Shown: in pieces, positions 27,190 through 35,861 of the stretch | How the letters are laid out: each line of letters begins with the position of its first letter | Position numbering within the stretch: the first letter of the stretch is position 1 | DNA from: JAJTFW01 sp964534995 | Lineage (GTDB): Bacteria > Bacteroidota > Bacteroidia > AKYH767-A > OLB10 | Direction: 5' to 3' | NCBI GenBank assembly: GCA_964534995.1 | Contig: CAZHSC010000025.1 | Span: 1 to 44,375, forward strand | DNA length: 44,375 nt | Position numbers and translations under genes: made by a program | The notes under the pieces: generated by a model | What the model saw: the letters and a program-made list of their open reading frames with translations, nothing else | The model's database searches: none | What the model was told of the DNA's origin: nothing

Positions 27190-27221
27190 TTTGCTATTTT
27201 AGAAATCATATGTTATTTTTG
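27190..27221 (+). promoter_or_regulatory. Promoter of tRNA-Asn
   Basis: TTTG at 27190-27193, 20-nt spacer, TATTTTTG at 27214-27221: a full -33/-7 match. Start of transcription would be near 27228, giving a leader of about 155 nt before the tRNA. Confidence 0.65.
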
Positions 27222-27349
27222 CAACCCCGTAATGAATTCAGCGTAAGTTATTCATAGCGGGCGTTCTTTCCCAAATGACCACCTGCACGTGTTTTAGTCA
27301 GGAAGCAGACGCAAGCGACGCTACCTGATAGTTTGAGCCGGAATACATG

Positions 27350-27379
27350 ATCCTCTCCCTGAAAAAACAGAGAGAGGAT
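27350..27379 (+). repeat. Leader hairpin before tRNA-Asn
   Basis: An 11-bp stem with one C-A mismatch and a loop of six A residues, ending 4 nt before the tRNA. It is likely part of the tRNA precursor and could guide 5' processing. Confidence 0.45.
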
Positions 27380-27382
27380 TAT

Positions 27383-27456
27383 TCCTCCTTAGCTCAGCTG
27401 GTTAGAGCACATGACTGTTAATCATGGGGTCCCTGGTTCGAGCCCAGGAGGGGGAG
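27383..27456 (+). tRNA. tRNA-Asn (anticodon GTT)
   Basis: Acceptor arms TCCTCCT and AGGGGGA pair with one G-U; anticodon stem CATGA/TCATG around CTGTTAA (anticodon GTT); T-arm CCTGG-TTCGAGC-CCAGG. Discriminator G at 27456; CCA is not encoded. The 3' half is overlapped by the reverse-strand recombinase gene, marking it as the integration target. Confidence 0.95.
27420..27456. other. Probable left attachment site of the island
   Basis: The recombinase coding region runs into the 3' half of tRNA-Asn so that its last residues (PPPGLEPGTP) are antisense tRNA. This is how elements inserted at a tRNA end usually look. The crossover core itself cannot be set, as the matching right end was not found. 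Confidence 0.5.
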
Positions 27457-28969
27457 CATCATCAAAAATGCCATCGGAAACGGTGGCATTTTGTTTTTTA
27501 TTCCCTTGCAATTGATTGATTGTCCTGGTGATTAGGAGGAATGCTTCGTTAACCGGACTGGTTCGATACGAGTTTTGGTCGAAAACCAGTTTTTGCGGAA
27601 ATATCGAACCAACAATCTTTTGTTTTACCTCCACTGAAGCGTCATGATAAAAACGTCTCAGGTTATCTACGAGCGTGAATCCCTTCTTGATGTACAGAGC
27701 GAAATCTGACTCCTGTTCGAGGATTTGAACTTCCTGATTTTTCAGTGCAGACATATCCTCATCGAGCTTTTTCTTCATTTCAGAATACGTTGCAACATCA
27801 ATATGGTCTGAAATGAATTTTTCGTTCAGTGATTTGAGCTTCGTTGTTAACCCAGACATCTCCACCTTGATTTTTTTTAAATCGGTTTCTTTACCAGAGT
27901 TCATTTGATTGAATTTCTTCTCCAGGATCAACCTGTAGAGTTTTTTTACCTCCGGCTGGATCCTGAAGCTTCCGAAAAACTCTTCCAGCCGGTCGTGGGC
28001 AATATCAGCTCGAACCCGGAAATCACAGTGGTATTTCTTCTGGCAATGATAATAGTGATGAAGACTTCCATTCCTGCTCTTACTGGCAGAGCCGGTAAGA
28101 TGCCTGCCACAGCGAGGGCACACCAATAAAGAACGTAAGGGAAACTCCTCACGTCTCAACTCACTTTGTCCTTTTGATTTTTTTCGATTATTCAAGACCC
28201 ATTGCAGCCGATTAAAAAGCTCTTCGCTAACCATTGGTTCGTGAACACCCTTCAAACTAAACCCCGGTTCATTTCGCCAGGGTTTAACATCGATAAAACC
28301 ACAGTAAAACCTATTTCGAAGCAAATTCAGGAATTTTTGTTTGGTGAAGTAGTACCCATAATCTTTCCAAATTGTTTTTCTTACTTCCTCGGCATAGTAC
28401 ATTCCGGTTGCCATGAGCTCGAATGCTCGAATAACGTAAAGAGAAGCAACAGGGTCGAATAATATGCTCTTATTAGCCTTATCATTTAGGTAACCCACCG
28501 GAGCTCTTCCCATAAACCTGCCTGCCCGCATGGCTTCACGCATACCCTTTGTAGTATTGATGGATAGACGAGCGTTATACACCTCTGCCATTGCCATGTC
28601 TATCACCTTCATGATGAGGTCTTCCGGATTACCGGTATTATAGTCACGATCTGCAAAACGCAATTCGACACCATGTTTTTTTAATCTGGTGATCATTTCA
28701 AGCGAATCTTGAAGATTGCGACTAAAGCGATCTATACGAACGCAGAGTAGAATCTGTGGGCGAATTCTCTTTGTTTCTACGTCTTGTAGGAATTTCTTAA
28801 ACTGCGGGCGGTTAAAGTCCTTTGCAGAGTAATCATCCTGATAATGGGCGATAACCTCCATTCCCATTCGTTCCGCAAATGCTCTCAGGCTACGCTCCTG
28901 TTCCTGGAGTGAAAAGCCTTGCTTTCGTTGTTCGTCCGTGCTTACACGTGTGTAGAGTACTGTTTTCAT
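27422..28969 (-). CDS. Large serine recombinase (integrase)
   Basis: Site-specific integrase of 515 residues. Resolvase domain 1-150: nucleophile S10 in YTRVSTDEQ, R8, and R81/R84 in RIDRFSRN. Recombinase domain about 155-270, zinc ribbon with CPRC (284-287), C309 and C315, then a coiled coil (about 345-430). The C-terminus DDAPPPGLEPGTP is read from antisense tRNA-Asn, so the original gene probably ended earlier and was joined to the target by integration. The preceding gene overlaps it by 4 bp (ATGA). Confidence 0.93.
   Translation of the reverse strand: MKTVLYTRVSTDEQRKQGFSLQEQERSLRAFAERMGMEVIAHYQDDYSAKDFNRPQFKKFLQDVETKRIRPQILLCVRIDRFSRNLQDSLEMITRLKKHGVELRFADRDYNTGNPEDLIMKVIDMAMAEVYNARLSINTTKGMREAMRAGRFMGRAPVGYLNDKANKSILFDPVASLYVIRAFELMATGMYYAEEVRKTIWKDYGYYFTKQKFLNLLRNRFYCGFIDVKPWRNEPGFSLKGVHEPMVSEELFNRLQWVLNNRKKSKGQSELRREEFPLRSLLVCPRCGRHLTGSASKSRNGSLHHYYHCQKKYHCDFRVRADIAHDRLEEFFGSFRIQPEVKKLYRLILEKKFNQMNSGKETDLKKIKVEMSGLTTKLKSLNEKFISDHIDVATYSEMKKKLDEDMSALKNQEVQILEQESDFALYIKKGFTLVDNLRRFYHDASVEVKQKIVGSIFPQKLVFDQNSYRTSPVNEAFLLITRTINQLQGNKKQNATVSDGIFDDAPPPGLEPGTP
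27465..27492 (+). terminator. Terminator of tRNA-Asn
   Basis: Perfect 12-bp stem (one T-G pair) with GAAA tetraloop, followed by GTTTTTTA. It starts 9 nt after the tRNA. It lies inside the recombinase reading frame on the other strand, where a shorter run of five U follows the stem. Confidence 0.85.
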
Positions 28970-29361
28970 TGTTGCTTCTTTTTATTGTATTTACGTTTTT
29001 CATTTGTTAAGGGTTGTACCTCCTCAAGAAACTCAAATTCTGCACCGGCAGAATTTATCCTTTGCAATAATTGCAATAATTTAAAGTAGTATCGACTGTA
29101 TTGATCAGTTGAAACACATATTATGCTTTTAGCCTCAACGCTTTTTGATTCAATTTCTGAAATCATGCGTACGAGTTGAGGACGAAGTACTCTTCCACCG
29201 AATCCGTTATCGAAATATACACCGGATACTTGATATCCTTGTTTATTGGCATATTCCAATAGCCGGGCAATCTGAATCTGAGCGCCATCTTTATCGAAAG
29301 GCTTATTAACTGTTGAAGCTCTTGCATAGAGCACTACTTTCTTTTTTTGTTTTTTTCTCAT
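28966..29361 (-). CDS. Short serine-recombinase catalytic domain, altered active site
   Basis: 131 residues, matching only the resolvase catalytic domain. R14 and nucleophile S16 are kept in LYARASTVNK, with D51 and the later RPQLVRMI, but the D-R-x-x-R motif reads TDQYSRYY, so the first Arg is Q87; R90 is kept. No DNA-binding or recombinase domain follows. It overlaps the large recombinase by 4 bp, so the two are made together. It may be an inactive or weak partner that tunes synapsis or excision; a decaying copy is the alternative. Confidence 0.82.
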   Translation of the reverse strand: MRKKQKKKVVLYARASTVNKPFDKDGAQIQIARLLEYANKQGYQVSGVYFDNGFGGRVLRPQLVRMISEIESKSVEAKSIICVSTDQYSRYYFKLLQLLQRINSAGAEFEFLEEVQPLTNEKRKYNKKKQQ

Positions 29362-29509
29362 TTGTGAAACTTATTATTTGATTTTGTAAATATTCGAGTT
29401 CAGCTAAGCGTATCAGCACTTCACGCAGTTCACGTACTTCCTTGTCGCTGAATTTTCTTTTACCCTTGGTTTGGTTCAGTATCGCTGTACATTCATCGAG
29501 AGGTATCAT
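29306..29509 (-). CDS. Small unknown protein of the recombinase operon
   Basis: 67 residues, no recognised family. N-terminal half MIPLDECTAILN plus SDKEVRELREVLIRLAELEY is an amphipathic helix pair. Short proteins with this type of N-terminus are, from memory, found beside recombinases in Bacteroidota elements. It overlaps the following gene by 56 bp and the preceding one by 17 bp, which fits coupled translation. Confidence 0.55.
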   Translation of the reverse strand: MIPLDECTAILNQTKGKRKFSDKEVRELREVLIRLAELEYLQNQIISFTNEKKTKKESSALCKSFNS

Positions 29510-29801
29510 TTGGAGAATCCGATGGTGCCGATTGCCTTTTTAGGGGTTGATCAGCCGGGTCTCCGGGATATTCGAACTCTTCTCGTATTTGTATCTGCAT
29601 TCCTGTTTTTCTCCCGCCTCTGTATGTGTTGTTGATAATGCAGTTCTGCCTTCTGCGAACAATTTCATGCTCAGAGATCCCACCAGGATAGTTTTCAATC
29701 ATAACTAATTCCACTTTGTTCGAGCCTGGCTTTCTTCTGATGGATAACTGCACGTTATCTGTGTATAGTATCTCCTTTATTCGTTTAAGTAATGTATTCA
29801 T
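29493..29801 (-). CDS. Unknown protein, island operon
   Basis: 103 residues from M19 of the longest frame (MNTLLKRIKEILYTDN), placed 11 nt after the stop of the DUF4373-like gene; starting at 29855 would overlap it by 44 bp. Basic N-terminal helix, strand pattern in the middle (RRKPGSNKVELVMI), Ser/Pro-rich tail. No family seen. Confidence 0.55.
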   Translation of the reverse strand: MNTLLKRIKEILYTDNVQLSIRRKPGSNKVELVMIENYPGGISEHEIVRRRQNCIINNTYRGGRKTGMQIQIREEFEYPGDPADQPLKRQSAPSDSPNDTSR

Positions 29802-29811
29802 GCTTTTTACT

Positions 29812-30324
29812 TTATTCTGTATAATATTCATCGTTGTCATGATTGTCGTTTTCATTGTGAGTCATAAGTAGCTCCAGGTCGTTCTCCAGCCTCAATGGGG
29901 GCTGATCAGGGCGGAATTTATTAATAGCTTTAAGGATGTCTTGAGCACTATATTTTCGGTCACGGAAGTACTTGGCATGATGGAAACCCCTCAAGAATTC
30001 GATCGAAAACAAGTATCCCTTGCTAAACAAATAAGCATCATACAACTCGGTCTCCTCAATAAGAAATTGCAGAATCTCATCGCACTGCTGTTTTGTAATT
30101 GAAAAATCCCGTCCTAAGGTGGCGTAGAATTTGGAGTCTTTCTTCAATAGAAAGTGCTTTGCCCGGCACATGTGCTGGCTGATTGCTATCAAAAGTACTA
30201 TCCCAAGATGTCCGTATCTGGAAGACACTATGTACCATTCAGGATATTGGTGGGCGCTCACGATGAAATAAAAGGGATTGTGGTCGATTTTTCGACCGCC
30301 TTTGTTTTTTGAAGTTGTTTCCAT
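29812..30324 (-). CDS. DUF4373/Lin1244-like protein, replication-type domain
   Basis: 170 residues resembling the DUF4373 (Lin1244/Lin1753) N-terminal domain found in phage and plasmid replication proteins: opening GGRKIDHNPFYF, then YGHLGIVLLIAISQHM, and an aromatic-rich helix bundle. The acidic tail is Asp/Asn-rich. First gene of the five-gene island operon ending in the integrase. Profile membership is inferred from pattern only. Confidence 0.6.
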   Translation of the reverse strand: METTSKNKGGRKIDHNPFYFIVSAHQYPEWYIVSSRYGHLGIVLLIAISQHMCRAKHFLLKKDSKFYATLGRDFSITKQQCDEILQFLIEETELYDAYLFSKGYLFSIEFLRGFHHAKYFRDRKYSAQDILKAINKFRPDQPPLRLENDLELLMTHNENDNHDNDEYYTE

Positions 30325-30443
30325 TTATAGATTTTTTGCACCGCAAATGGAGAAATAATTAATCGGAGATTGTGCAAAGAAATATTCAGGCATTCTCCGA
30401 CAGTGATAGTCCTTACTACGAAAATTTCTGTTATTACCAATAA

Positions 30444-30467
30444 AAAAGGGGCATTATAGCCCCTTTT
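30444..30467. terminator. Bidirectional terminator
   Basis: AAAAGGGGC and GCCCCTTTT with a 6-nt loop. On the minus strand six U follow, just downstream of the gene at 30499; on the plus strand four U are in the stem end. Confidence 0.8.
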
Positions 30468-30498
30468 AATTCATGCTTATTGTATGTATTTATCACTA

Positions 30499-31371
30499 CT
30501 ACATTTTGTTTCTATCTTCATAAAGCTTTTCAATAGCACGAATTGCATTACACTTTTTATCAGCCAGATATTTCCCTCTATTGTTTTTAGGAATAAACTT
30601 GTGCTTATAAAGCATAACACATCCTAACAACTGGTGGATAAAAAAATATCGTTCACGGTCATCTCTAATATCAATTGAAAGTAGATGATTGAGTTTGTTA
30701 ATTATACAAAACCTCATATTTCTTCGGTGTCGTAATGCTTGACTTTTTGTTGCGGTTGAACCTGGTATAGAACCATTATACAATATATACTCCGCCTCAT
30801 ATAAGTACTTTTCCTTATTAAAATCGGAATTAATATACCTTAGAATTTCTTTAAATACGGATTCAACATATTCTACTTTTCCAAGTTCTTTCACGCCACT
30901 TGCGATTATAAGTTTATTTGCCTGTTTCCTTCCGTGTGCAATGTCGGTCATTAACTTATACATTTTTAAAAATTCAAAACGCTCGTCAACAACATCGTTG
31001 ATGCGTTCAGTATAAATATTAAAGGAATCCCATTGTTTGGCAATCAATAATAGGGCGCACCATGTTCCAGCAGATATGCTTGTTGGGTAATCTTCGCATA
31101 TTTCTTCTATAGCATAGTACAATGATTTCATTACGTAGAATCCGTTATAGTATTCTAAGTCCGTGGCAGCCTTTTCAAAATTTATAGTTTCATGGTAGTG
31201 GTAGTCATCTTCATCCTCATCATAATCATATCCGTCTGGCCGCCCAATCCAATTCTTTAGTATATCCAATTGTAAATGAACTTTTACTGCGACATGTCTA
31301 TAGTTATTTACATTCACTCTCTCATCCAATTCATAATACTCAATCAATGCAGGTAATTTTTGGGTTTTCAT
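30499..31371 (-). CDS. Unknown helical protein, island cargo
   Basis: 290 residues, not recognised. Predominantly helical and charged, no signal peptide or membrane segment, with an Asp/Tyr-rich stretch at about 47-60 (DYDEDEDDYHYH). RERYFFIH near the C-terminus has an R-x4-H spacing found in HEPN RNases, but the usual polar residue after Arg is missing, so this is only a hint. It is a lone gene with its own terminator next to a restriction system, so a defence role is possible but unproven. Confidence 0.7.
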   Translation of the reverse strand: MKTQKLPALIEYYELDERVNVNNYRHVAVKVHLQLDILKNWIGRPDGYDYDEDEDDYHYHETINFEKAATDLEYYNGFYVMKSLYYAIEEICEDYPTSISAGTWCALLLIAKQWDSFNIYTERINDVVDERFEFLKMYKLMTDIAHGRKQANKLIIASGVKELGKVEYVESVFKEILRYINSDFNKEKYLYEAEYILYNGSIPGSTATKSQALRHRRNMRFCIINKLNHLLSIDIRDDRERYFFIHQLLGCVMLYKHKFIPKNNRGKYLADKKCNAIRAIEKLYEDRNKM

Positions 31372-31935
31372 GATGTTTTTTGTTACATTAAACGTATTTT
31401 CAATAAATAGTTTCCAGCTTGGATCGGTACAGCATTAATGTGAATAGAAGTATCGGTTGATAACTTATTATAAGGTGTTTTCATAAATTGCTTTAATGAT
31501 GCGTCAATCTGAATTGCTATGGTAATTATGAAAATTGTAAAAAACTCATGTTTAATCTATTTCAATACGTATTACTTCCCTGGTTTCAAGAAATCGTTTT
31601 TTCGCTCTTCAGGGTATACAAGAAAGTTCAATGTATTTGGAAAATTCACTTTGTGAAATCGAAAATTTCTGTTGAAAAAATTTGGCGAAAAAATTTCAAG
31701 AGAACCTGCTTTCGGTTGGTTTAGGATATTTCCGGATAACCGGAATGCAAAATTCGTGAGTCTCTGAGCCATCAGATAAGCCCACAGATCCTCCGGGGCT
31801 AATTTTGATACGGTATTCAGCAAGCCTATTTAAACCGCCTATTTAAGCGGCTTAGCGCTGATTTTGACAAAATATGCCCTGCCACTTTTTTTGGAAATAA
31901 AAAAAGACGTATTTTGTCCTGTCAAAATTCAGCAA
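31372..31935. other. Long intergenic region with operators before the RM operon
   Basis: 564 bp without a gene I trust. It holds a perfect inverted repeat TTCCGG-ATAA-CCGGAA (31730-31745), a TAnnTTTG match TAATTTTG (31800-31807, plus strand), a 10-bp direct repeat GCCTATTTAA (31824-31833 and 31837-31846), and the inverted repeat given separately. It probably carries promoters for both flanking genes and binding sites for the XRE regulator. Confidence 0.55.
31857..31933. promoter_or_regulatory. Inverted repeat upstream of the XRE gene
   Basis: GCTGATTTTGACA at 31857-31869 is matched by TGTCAAAATTCAGC at 31920-31933, its reverse complement apart from one extra T. Inner arms TTTTGACAAAATA and TATTTTGTCCTGTCAAAAT add further TTTG/CAAA half-sites. 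The right arm ends 2 nt before the XRE ATG, so binding would block its own translation or transcription. Confidence 0.5.
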
Positions 31936-32241
31936 ATGAAAAGCGTAGGTGAAACATTGAGAGGGTTACGCAATAGACGGCATCTTCTCATCCGGGAGGT
32001 AGCTGCATCGGTGAAGATGGATCAAACCCTGCTCAGTAAGATTGAGCGGGATGAGCGACTTCCTACTGAAGAGCAGTTGAAAGCCTTCATACGTTTCTAC
32101 AAGCAGGAAGGAAATGATATCATGCTGGCTTACCTATCAGATAAGGTGCTGGCAGAATTGGCTGGCCAACCTCTTGCGCTGGAGGCGATTCATTTGGCAG
32201 AACAAAAAATACAACTATCAAAAGTTAATAAACGAAAGTAA
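31936..32241 (+). CDS. XRE-family regulator of the RM operon
   Basis: 101 residues from ATG at 31936 (MKSVGETLRGL), chosen because the frame to 31864 lies across the operator repeat. HTH about 8-60: LRGLRNRRHLLIREVAASV with recognition helix DQTLLSKIERDER. Short acidic tail. Its stop overlaps the hsdM start (TAATG). Likely times methylase and nuclease expression. Confidence 0.88.
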   Translation: MKSVGETLRGLRNRRHLLIREVAASVKMDQTLLSKIERDERLPTEEQLKAFIRFYKQEGNDIMLAYLSDKVLAELAGQPLALEAIHLAEQKIQLSKVNKRK

Positions 32242-34631
32242 TGGCCGTTAAGAAAAGTGAATTGTACTCGTCCCTTTGGAAGAGTTGTGACGAGCTCCGG
32301 GGCGGAATGGACGCTTCTCAATACAAGGATTATGTACTGACCCTTTTGTTCGTGAAGTATGTGAGCGACAAGTATGCCGGAAAGCGGGATGCGGTGATTG
32401 AGGTTCCGGAAGGGGGTTCGTTTGCCGATATGATTCTTCTAAAGAACAAGAAGGATATTGGTGACGGCATGAATAAAATCATCGGTAAGTTGGCAACTGC
32501 CAATGACCTTCGTGGTGTAATTGATGTAGCAGACTTCAATGACAGCGATAAACTTGGGCGGGACAAAGCAATGGTTGACCGCCTCACCAAGCTCATTGGG
32601 ATATTTGAAAACCCCGCTCTTGATTTTTCCAAAAACAGGGCTGATGGTGATGACTTGCTTGGGGACGCTTACGAATACCTGATGCGTCACTTCGCTACGG
32701 AGAGCGGAAAGAGTAAGGGGCAATTCTATACTCCTGCCGAGGTTTCCCGAATCCTGGCTAACGTTATCGGAATTCAACAAGCCAAAAGCCAGGATCAAAC
32801 TATTTATGATCCCACCTGCGGTTCGGGGTCTCTACTTTTGAAGGCAGCGGATGAAACGGAGCATGGAATGACTATCTACGGACAGGAGAATGATAATGCC
32901 ACAGCAGCTCTTGCCAAAATGAACATGATCCTGCATAATTACCCCACAGCGGAGATCAAGCAGGACAATACACTTGCTACACCATTGTTTCTAAACGATG
33001 ATAAATCGTTAAAGACCTTTGATTATGTGGTGGCAAATCCTCCTTTCAGCTATAAGAGCTGGAGCAATGGTCTCCATCCTCAGGATGATGTGTACGGACG
33101 TTTTAAAGGATTTGGTATTCCCCCTGAGAAGAATGGAGATTATGCCTTCCTGCTGCACATTATCCGCTCTTTGAAGAGTAACGGAAAAGGGGCTGTCATC
33201 CTGCCTCACGGTGTACTCTTCCGGGGTGGATCGGAGGCGGAGATTCGTGCCAACCTCATTAAACGTGGTTACATCAAGGGCATAATAGGTTTACCGGCCA
33301 ACCTGTTTTACGGAACTGGTATTCCTGCCTGTATCATCGTTATTGACAAGGAAAATGCTGCTTCAAGGAAGGGAATCTTTATGATAGATGCCAGCAAGGG
33401 ATTTGTGAAGGACGGAAATAAGAACCGGCTGAGGGATCAGGATATTCATAAGATCGTGGACACGTTCAATAATCAAATTGAACAGCCGAAGTATAGTCGT
33501 ATGGTTCCCCATGCCGAGATTGAGGCGAATGAATACAACCTGAACATCCCTCGTTATATCGACAGCCAGGAGCCGGAGGATATACAGGATATTGAAGCGC
33601 ACCTGTTAGGTGGAATTCCGGTGGCTGATATTGAAGCTTTGGGATCCTACTGGGGTGTTTATCCTTCGCTGAAATCAGAGTTGTTTAAGCCGAATAAGCG
33701 CAAGAATTATCTCGATTTGAAGATTCCAAAAGATGCCATCAAACAAGCCATTTACGCACATCCGGAATTTACCGCTTATCAAAAGAAAATAGAATCGGTA
33801 TTTAAGAATTGGACTAAATCTGCTAAGCCCAAACTGGAAGGGATTACTGTAGGTGATAAACCGAAACTGATTATCCGTGAAATTTCTGAGTCCCTGCTGG
33901 ATAAATTCTCCGGACTACAGTTAATTGATAAGTACGATGTTTACCAACATCTGATGACCTATTGGAATGACACCATGCAGGATGATGTGTATACTCTCGT
34001 AGCTGATGGTTGGTTGGCCGGAAGACAAATAGAACGACAGGAAAAGAAAAAAGACTGGGACGGGCTGTTGATTCCGAAAGCATTAATGATAAAAACCTAT
34101 TTCCAGTCAGAACAGGATGAGCTGGATGCGCTTGTAGCAAACCGGGAAGAACTTGAACAGCAATTGACAGAGATGGAAGAAGAGCATGGGGGTGAGGAAG
34201 GAATTTTTGGGCAGTTTGATAAGATAACTAAAGCCAATCTTACAAAGCGCTTAAAGGAATTAAAGAAGAACAAGGCGGCTAAAGAGGAAGCGGAAGTGCT
34301 ACAAAAGTATCTGGAAATAGATGAACAAGTAACAGAACTTAAAGGAAAAATAAAGCTTGCTGCTGAAGAGCTGGAAGAACTTCTTATTGAACAATATGAG
34401 AACCTAAGCGAGGAGGAAATTATGGAACTTATCGTAGAGCTGAAATGGATGACAGCGATAGAGATCTCTGTTCAATCTGAACTGGAACGTATCAGTCAGC
34501 GCCTTACCCAGCGAGTAAAAGAGCTGGCGGAACGCTATGAAATCACATTGCCAGCACAAAATGCACTTGTTTCCTCATTGGAAGAAAAAGTGAACGTTCA
34601 CCTTTCAAATATGGGATTTGCATGGAGCTGA
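32241..34631 (+). CDS. hsdM: Type I RM methylase subunit HsdM
   Basis: Methylates adenine N6 in the sequence chosen by HsdS. Helical N-terminus, then GQFYTPAEV (160-168), SAM-binding DPTCGSGSLL (190-199), catalytic NPPF (266-269). The protein is 796 residues, longer than the usual 500-ish, because of a C-terminal extension (about 510-796) rich in Lys/Glu coiled coil. It overlaps hsdS by 10 bp. Such long HsdM proteins are known. Confidence 0.95.
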   Translation: MAVKKSELYSSLWKSCDELRGGMDASQYKDYVLTLLFVKYVSDKYAGKRDAVIEVPEGGSFADMILLKNKKDIGDGMNKIIGKLATANDLRGVIDVADFNDSDKLGRDKAMVDRLTKLIGIFENPALDFSKNRADGDDLLGDAYEYLMRHFATESGKSKGQFYTPAEVSRILANVIGIQQAKSQDQTIYDPTCGSGSLLLKAADETEHGMTIYGQENDNATAALAKMNMILHNYPTAEIKQDNTLATPLFLNDDKSLKTFDYVVANPPFSYKSWSNGLHPQDDVYGRFKGFGIPPEKNGDYAFLLHIIRSLKSNGKGAVILPHGVLFRGGSEAEIRANLIKRGYIKGIIGLPANLFYGTGIPACIIVIDKENAASRKGIFMIDASKGFVKDGNKNRLRDQDIHKIVDTFNNQIEQPKYSRMVPHAEIEANEYNLNIPRYIDSQEPEDIQDIEAHLLGGIPVADIEALGSYWGVYPSLKSELFKPNKRKNYLDLKIPKDAIKQAIYAHPEFTAYQKKIESVFKNWTKSAKPKLEGITVGDKPKLIIREISESLLDKFSGLQLIDKYDVYQHLMTYWNDTMQDDVYTLVADGWLAGRQIERQEKKKDWDGLLIPKALMIKTYFQSEQDELDALVANREELEQQLTEMEEEHGGEEGIFGQFDKITKANLTKRLKELKKNKAAKEEAEVLQKYLEIDEQVTELKGKIKLAAEELEELLIEQYENLSEEEIMELIVELKWMTAIEISVQSELERISQRLTQRVKELAERYEITLPAQNALVSSLEEKVNVHLSNMGFAWS

Positions 34632-35848
34632 TATCAGATAAATATAAACAAACTGACATTGGGATTATTCCTGAAGATTGGGAGGTAAAGACAATCGGTG
34701 GTGAAATTGATTTATTGACGGGCTTCCCATTTCCAAGTAGCGGTTATTCCAAAACAGGTATAAAATTACTTAGAGGGTCAAATGTGAAAAGAGGCGTTAC
34801 TGACTGGAATGAAGAAATTACTCAATATTGGAATAACGTAACCCCAGACTTAAAGCCATATATACTAAATGAAGGTGATATTGTTATTGCAATGGACGGC
34901 TCTTTGGTTGGCAGAAGTTTTGCAAGGCTCACAAAATTGGATGTGCCAGCACTTCTTTTACAAAGGGTAGCAAGAATTCGCTCTGAAAAGATTGATTTGG
35001 GGTATCTAAAAGAATTTATATGCAGTGAATTCTTTACCAAGTATTGTGATAAAGTAAAAACTTCTTCTGCAATACCTCATATAAGTCCCGTAGATATTAG
35101 GAGTTTTAAAATACCAGTTCCTCCCACCAAATCCGAACAAACCGCCATCGCCACCGCCCTTAGTGATATGGATGCCTTGATCAGCAACCTGGAGAAGTTG
35201 ATTGAGAAGAAGCGGATGATTAAGCAGGGAGCGATGCAGGAGTTGTTGAAGCCGAAGGAGGGGTGGGAGCGGAAAACATTAAAAGAATTGGTTAGATACA
35301 GAAGAGGGAGTTTCCCACAACCTTATGGTTTAGATAAGTGGTATGATGACATTGCCGGTGCTCCATTCGTTCAAGTTTTTGATGTTAATGACAATTTCCA
35401 ATTAAAAGAAGAAACTAAAAGAAAAATAAGTAAAGAAGCTCAAAGTTTAAGCGTTTTTATAGAAAAGGGATCAGTAATTATCACGCTTCAAGGATCTATC
35501 GGAAGAATAGCAATTACGCAGTATGATGCCTTTGTAGATAGGACATTATTGATATTCGAAACCTTTATTATCCCATTTAACAAATACTTCTTCGCTCTTT
35601 CTGTATACCTTCTTTTTGAAAAGGAAAAAGAAAAAGCTCCTGGTGGAACAATTAAGACGATTACTAAAGAAGCATTATCAAGTTTCACAATTGCGTACCC
35701 TAAAATTGAAACACAAAATGAAATAGCAAAGATGTTATCTGATATAGAATCAGAAATTGAGTCACTGGAATCTTTTCTTCGAAAACAAAAGAATATAAAG
35801 CACGGAATGATGCAATCATTGCTAACAGGTAAAATAAGATTAATTTAA
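34622..35848 (+). CDS. hsdS: Type I RM specificity subunit HsdS
   Basis: Sets the split DNA target. 408 residues with two target-recognition domains: about 1-165 and about 206-360. Each is closed by a conserved helix: SEQTAIATALSDMDALISNL (167-186) and NEIAKMLSDIESEIESLE. The first helix and linker are noticeably GC-richer than the two TRDs, as if TRDs were exchanged. The target sequence cannot be read. Confidence 0.92.
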   Translation: MELISDKYKQTDIGIIPEDWEVKTIGGEIDLLTGFPFPSSGYSKTGIKLLRGSNVKRGVTDWNEEITQYWNNVTPDLKPYILNEGDIVIAMDGSLVGRSFARLTKLDVPALLLQRVARIRSEKIDLGYLKEFICSEFFTKYCDKVKTSSAIPHISPVDIRSFKIPVPPTKSEQTAIATALSDMDALISNLEKLIEKKRMIKQGAMQELLKPKEGWERKTLKELVRYRRGSFPQPYGLDKWYDDIAGAPFVQVFDVNDNFQLKEETKRKISKEAQSLSVFIEKGSVIITLQGSIGRIAITQYDAFVDRTLLIFETFIIPFNKYFFALSVYLLFEKEKEKAPGGTIKTITKEALSSFTIAYPKIETQNEIAKMLSDIESEIESLESFLRKQKNIKHGMMQSLLTGKIRLI

Positions 35849-35861
35849 TTTGAAAGAGATA

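Noticed and set aside
27301..27349. Possible hairpin in the tRNA-Asn leader around GACGCAAGCGACGC
   Set aside because: The arms do not pair well beyond a few bases.
30258..30440. 60-residue minus-strand frame in front of the DUF4373-like gene
   Set aside because: It overlaps that gene in another frame and covers its likely promoter.
31572..31823. 83-residue open frame on the minus strand in the intergenic region before the XRE gene
   Set aside because: It lies across operator-like repeats, has no family traits, no promoter or coupling, and its composition is not protein-like.
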